Program-made: the position numbers and the translations under genes | Notes under the pieces: model-generated | Seen by the model: the letters and a program-made list of their open reading frames with translations, nothing else | Databases searched by the model: none | What the model was told of the DNA's origin: nothing | Shown here: in pieces, positions 63,844 to 64,000 of the stretch | How the letters are laid out: each line of letters opens with the position of its first letter | How positions within the stretch are numbered: position 1 is the stretch's first letter | From: Chthonomonas calidirosea T49 | GTDB taxonomy: Bacteria > Armatimonadota > Chthonomonadetes > Chthonomonadales > Chthonomonadaceae | Direction: 5' to 3' | NCBI RefSeq assembly: GCF_000427095.1 | Contig: NC_021487.1 | Span: 1,459,381-1,523,380 of the forward strand | Length of the DNA: 64,000 nucleotides

Positions 63844-64000
63844 TCACTGTGGTTTCCCTGGTCCTCCTACAGCACCGGGAAGTATCTTGCCACCTATTCG
63901 GCGGCCTTGTTGGGCTTGGGTAGGAGAAGGCAGACTGCCACCTTTCGGTCGGTTTAGGTAGTAATATATACCGCCTAATACGAGGATAACAACGACTATT
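63844..64000 (-). CDS. C-terminal end of a membrane-anchored protein, cut by window edge
   Basis: A minus-strand frame enters from the right edge and ends at a TGA (63846-63844). The visible 51 residues are IVVVILVLGGIYYYLNRPKG, then a Gly/Pro/Gln-rich tail (PTQAQQGRRIGGKILPGAVG) ending GGPGKPQ. It has one hydrophobic helix followed by a low-complexity tail. It is not identifiable without the rest. Its end faces the strong hairpin at 63775-63807. Confidence 0.55.
   Translation of the reverse strand, partial: IVVVILVLGGIYYYLNRPKGGSLPSPTQAQQGRRIGGKILPGAVGGPGKPQ

Overview
The window looks like chromosome from a member of the Armatimonadota, most like Chthonomonas calidirosea. This is inferred from gene content and protein style, without any database search. 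The clues are scattered single genes for pseudopilin-like secreted proteins with a [15 protein letters not shown]-type N-terminus and a C-terminal ADGHAK motif, a phytoene synthase fitting a pigmented organism, many sugar-degrading enzymes, flagellar genes, and moderate GC with strong AGGAGG ribosome sites.

Left part (1-11.9 kb). A flagellin gene on the minus strand is cut by the window edge and carries an apparent one-base frameshift. It is followed by an amidohydrolase coupled to a pseudopilin. A plus-strand flagellar basal-body and export operon follows: a 54-codon ORF, a sigma-70-family factor, flgB, flgC, fliE, fliF, fliG, fliH, fliI. The operon ends at a dispersed repeat that abuts a wrecked HTH-methyltransferase gene and the tail of a possible partner gene.

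Middle part (11.9-34.4 kb). In order: rhamnulokinase; a mercury operon (ArsR-type regulator, merA, merT fused to a merP-like domain); a divergent membrane-bound ferritin; a GAF-PAS-GAF-HD-GYP signalling protein; a DipZ-like thioredoxin protein; a secreted discoidin/glycosidase-like protein with a small membrane-anchored neighbour; a Cys/Met-metabolism PLP enzyme; a tyrosinase interrupted by an in-frame TAA; a pseudopilin; a housekeeping-type sigma factor; phenylalanine hydroxylase overlapping a PD-(D/E)XK-like protein; a SUKH-TPR protein; a small HTH/AT-hook protein; and a large polytopic membrane protein.

Exopolysaccharide cluster (34.4-41.6 kb, minus strand). A BY-kinase/chain-length protein, an SLBB export protein, a glycosyltransferase, an exosortase, an EpsI-type partner and an ABC-2 export permease form one unit.

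Right part (41.6-64 kb). This holds a Kbl/BioF-type enzyme; an overlapping unit of MBL hydrolase, DUF1802, lhgO and an OppF-type ATPase; type II NADH dehydrogenase; ctaA-ctaB for heme A; a dipeptide ABC transporter; a PhyH dioxygenase; a GntR/LacI hybrid regulator; a GH35 beta-galactosidase overlapping a phytoene/squalene synthase; a fused E1 alpha-beta dehydrogenase; and the tail of a membrane protein at the right edge.

Three features stand out. (i) A family of about 180-bp intergenic repeats ending in a long hairpin, with at least two good copies and two partial ones. (ii) Three gene lesions of different kinds: the flagellin frameshift, the methyltransferase wreck and the tyrosinase stop. 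(iii) A small HTH/AT-hook protein gene whose leader carries a near-perfect direct repeat at the predicted transcription start. No CRISPR array, rRNA, tRNA or complete insertion sequence was seen.
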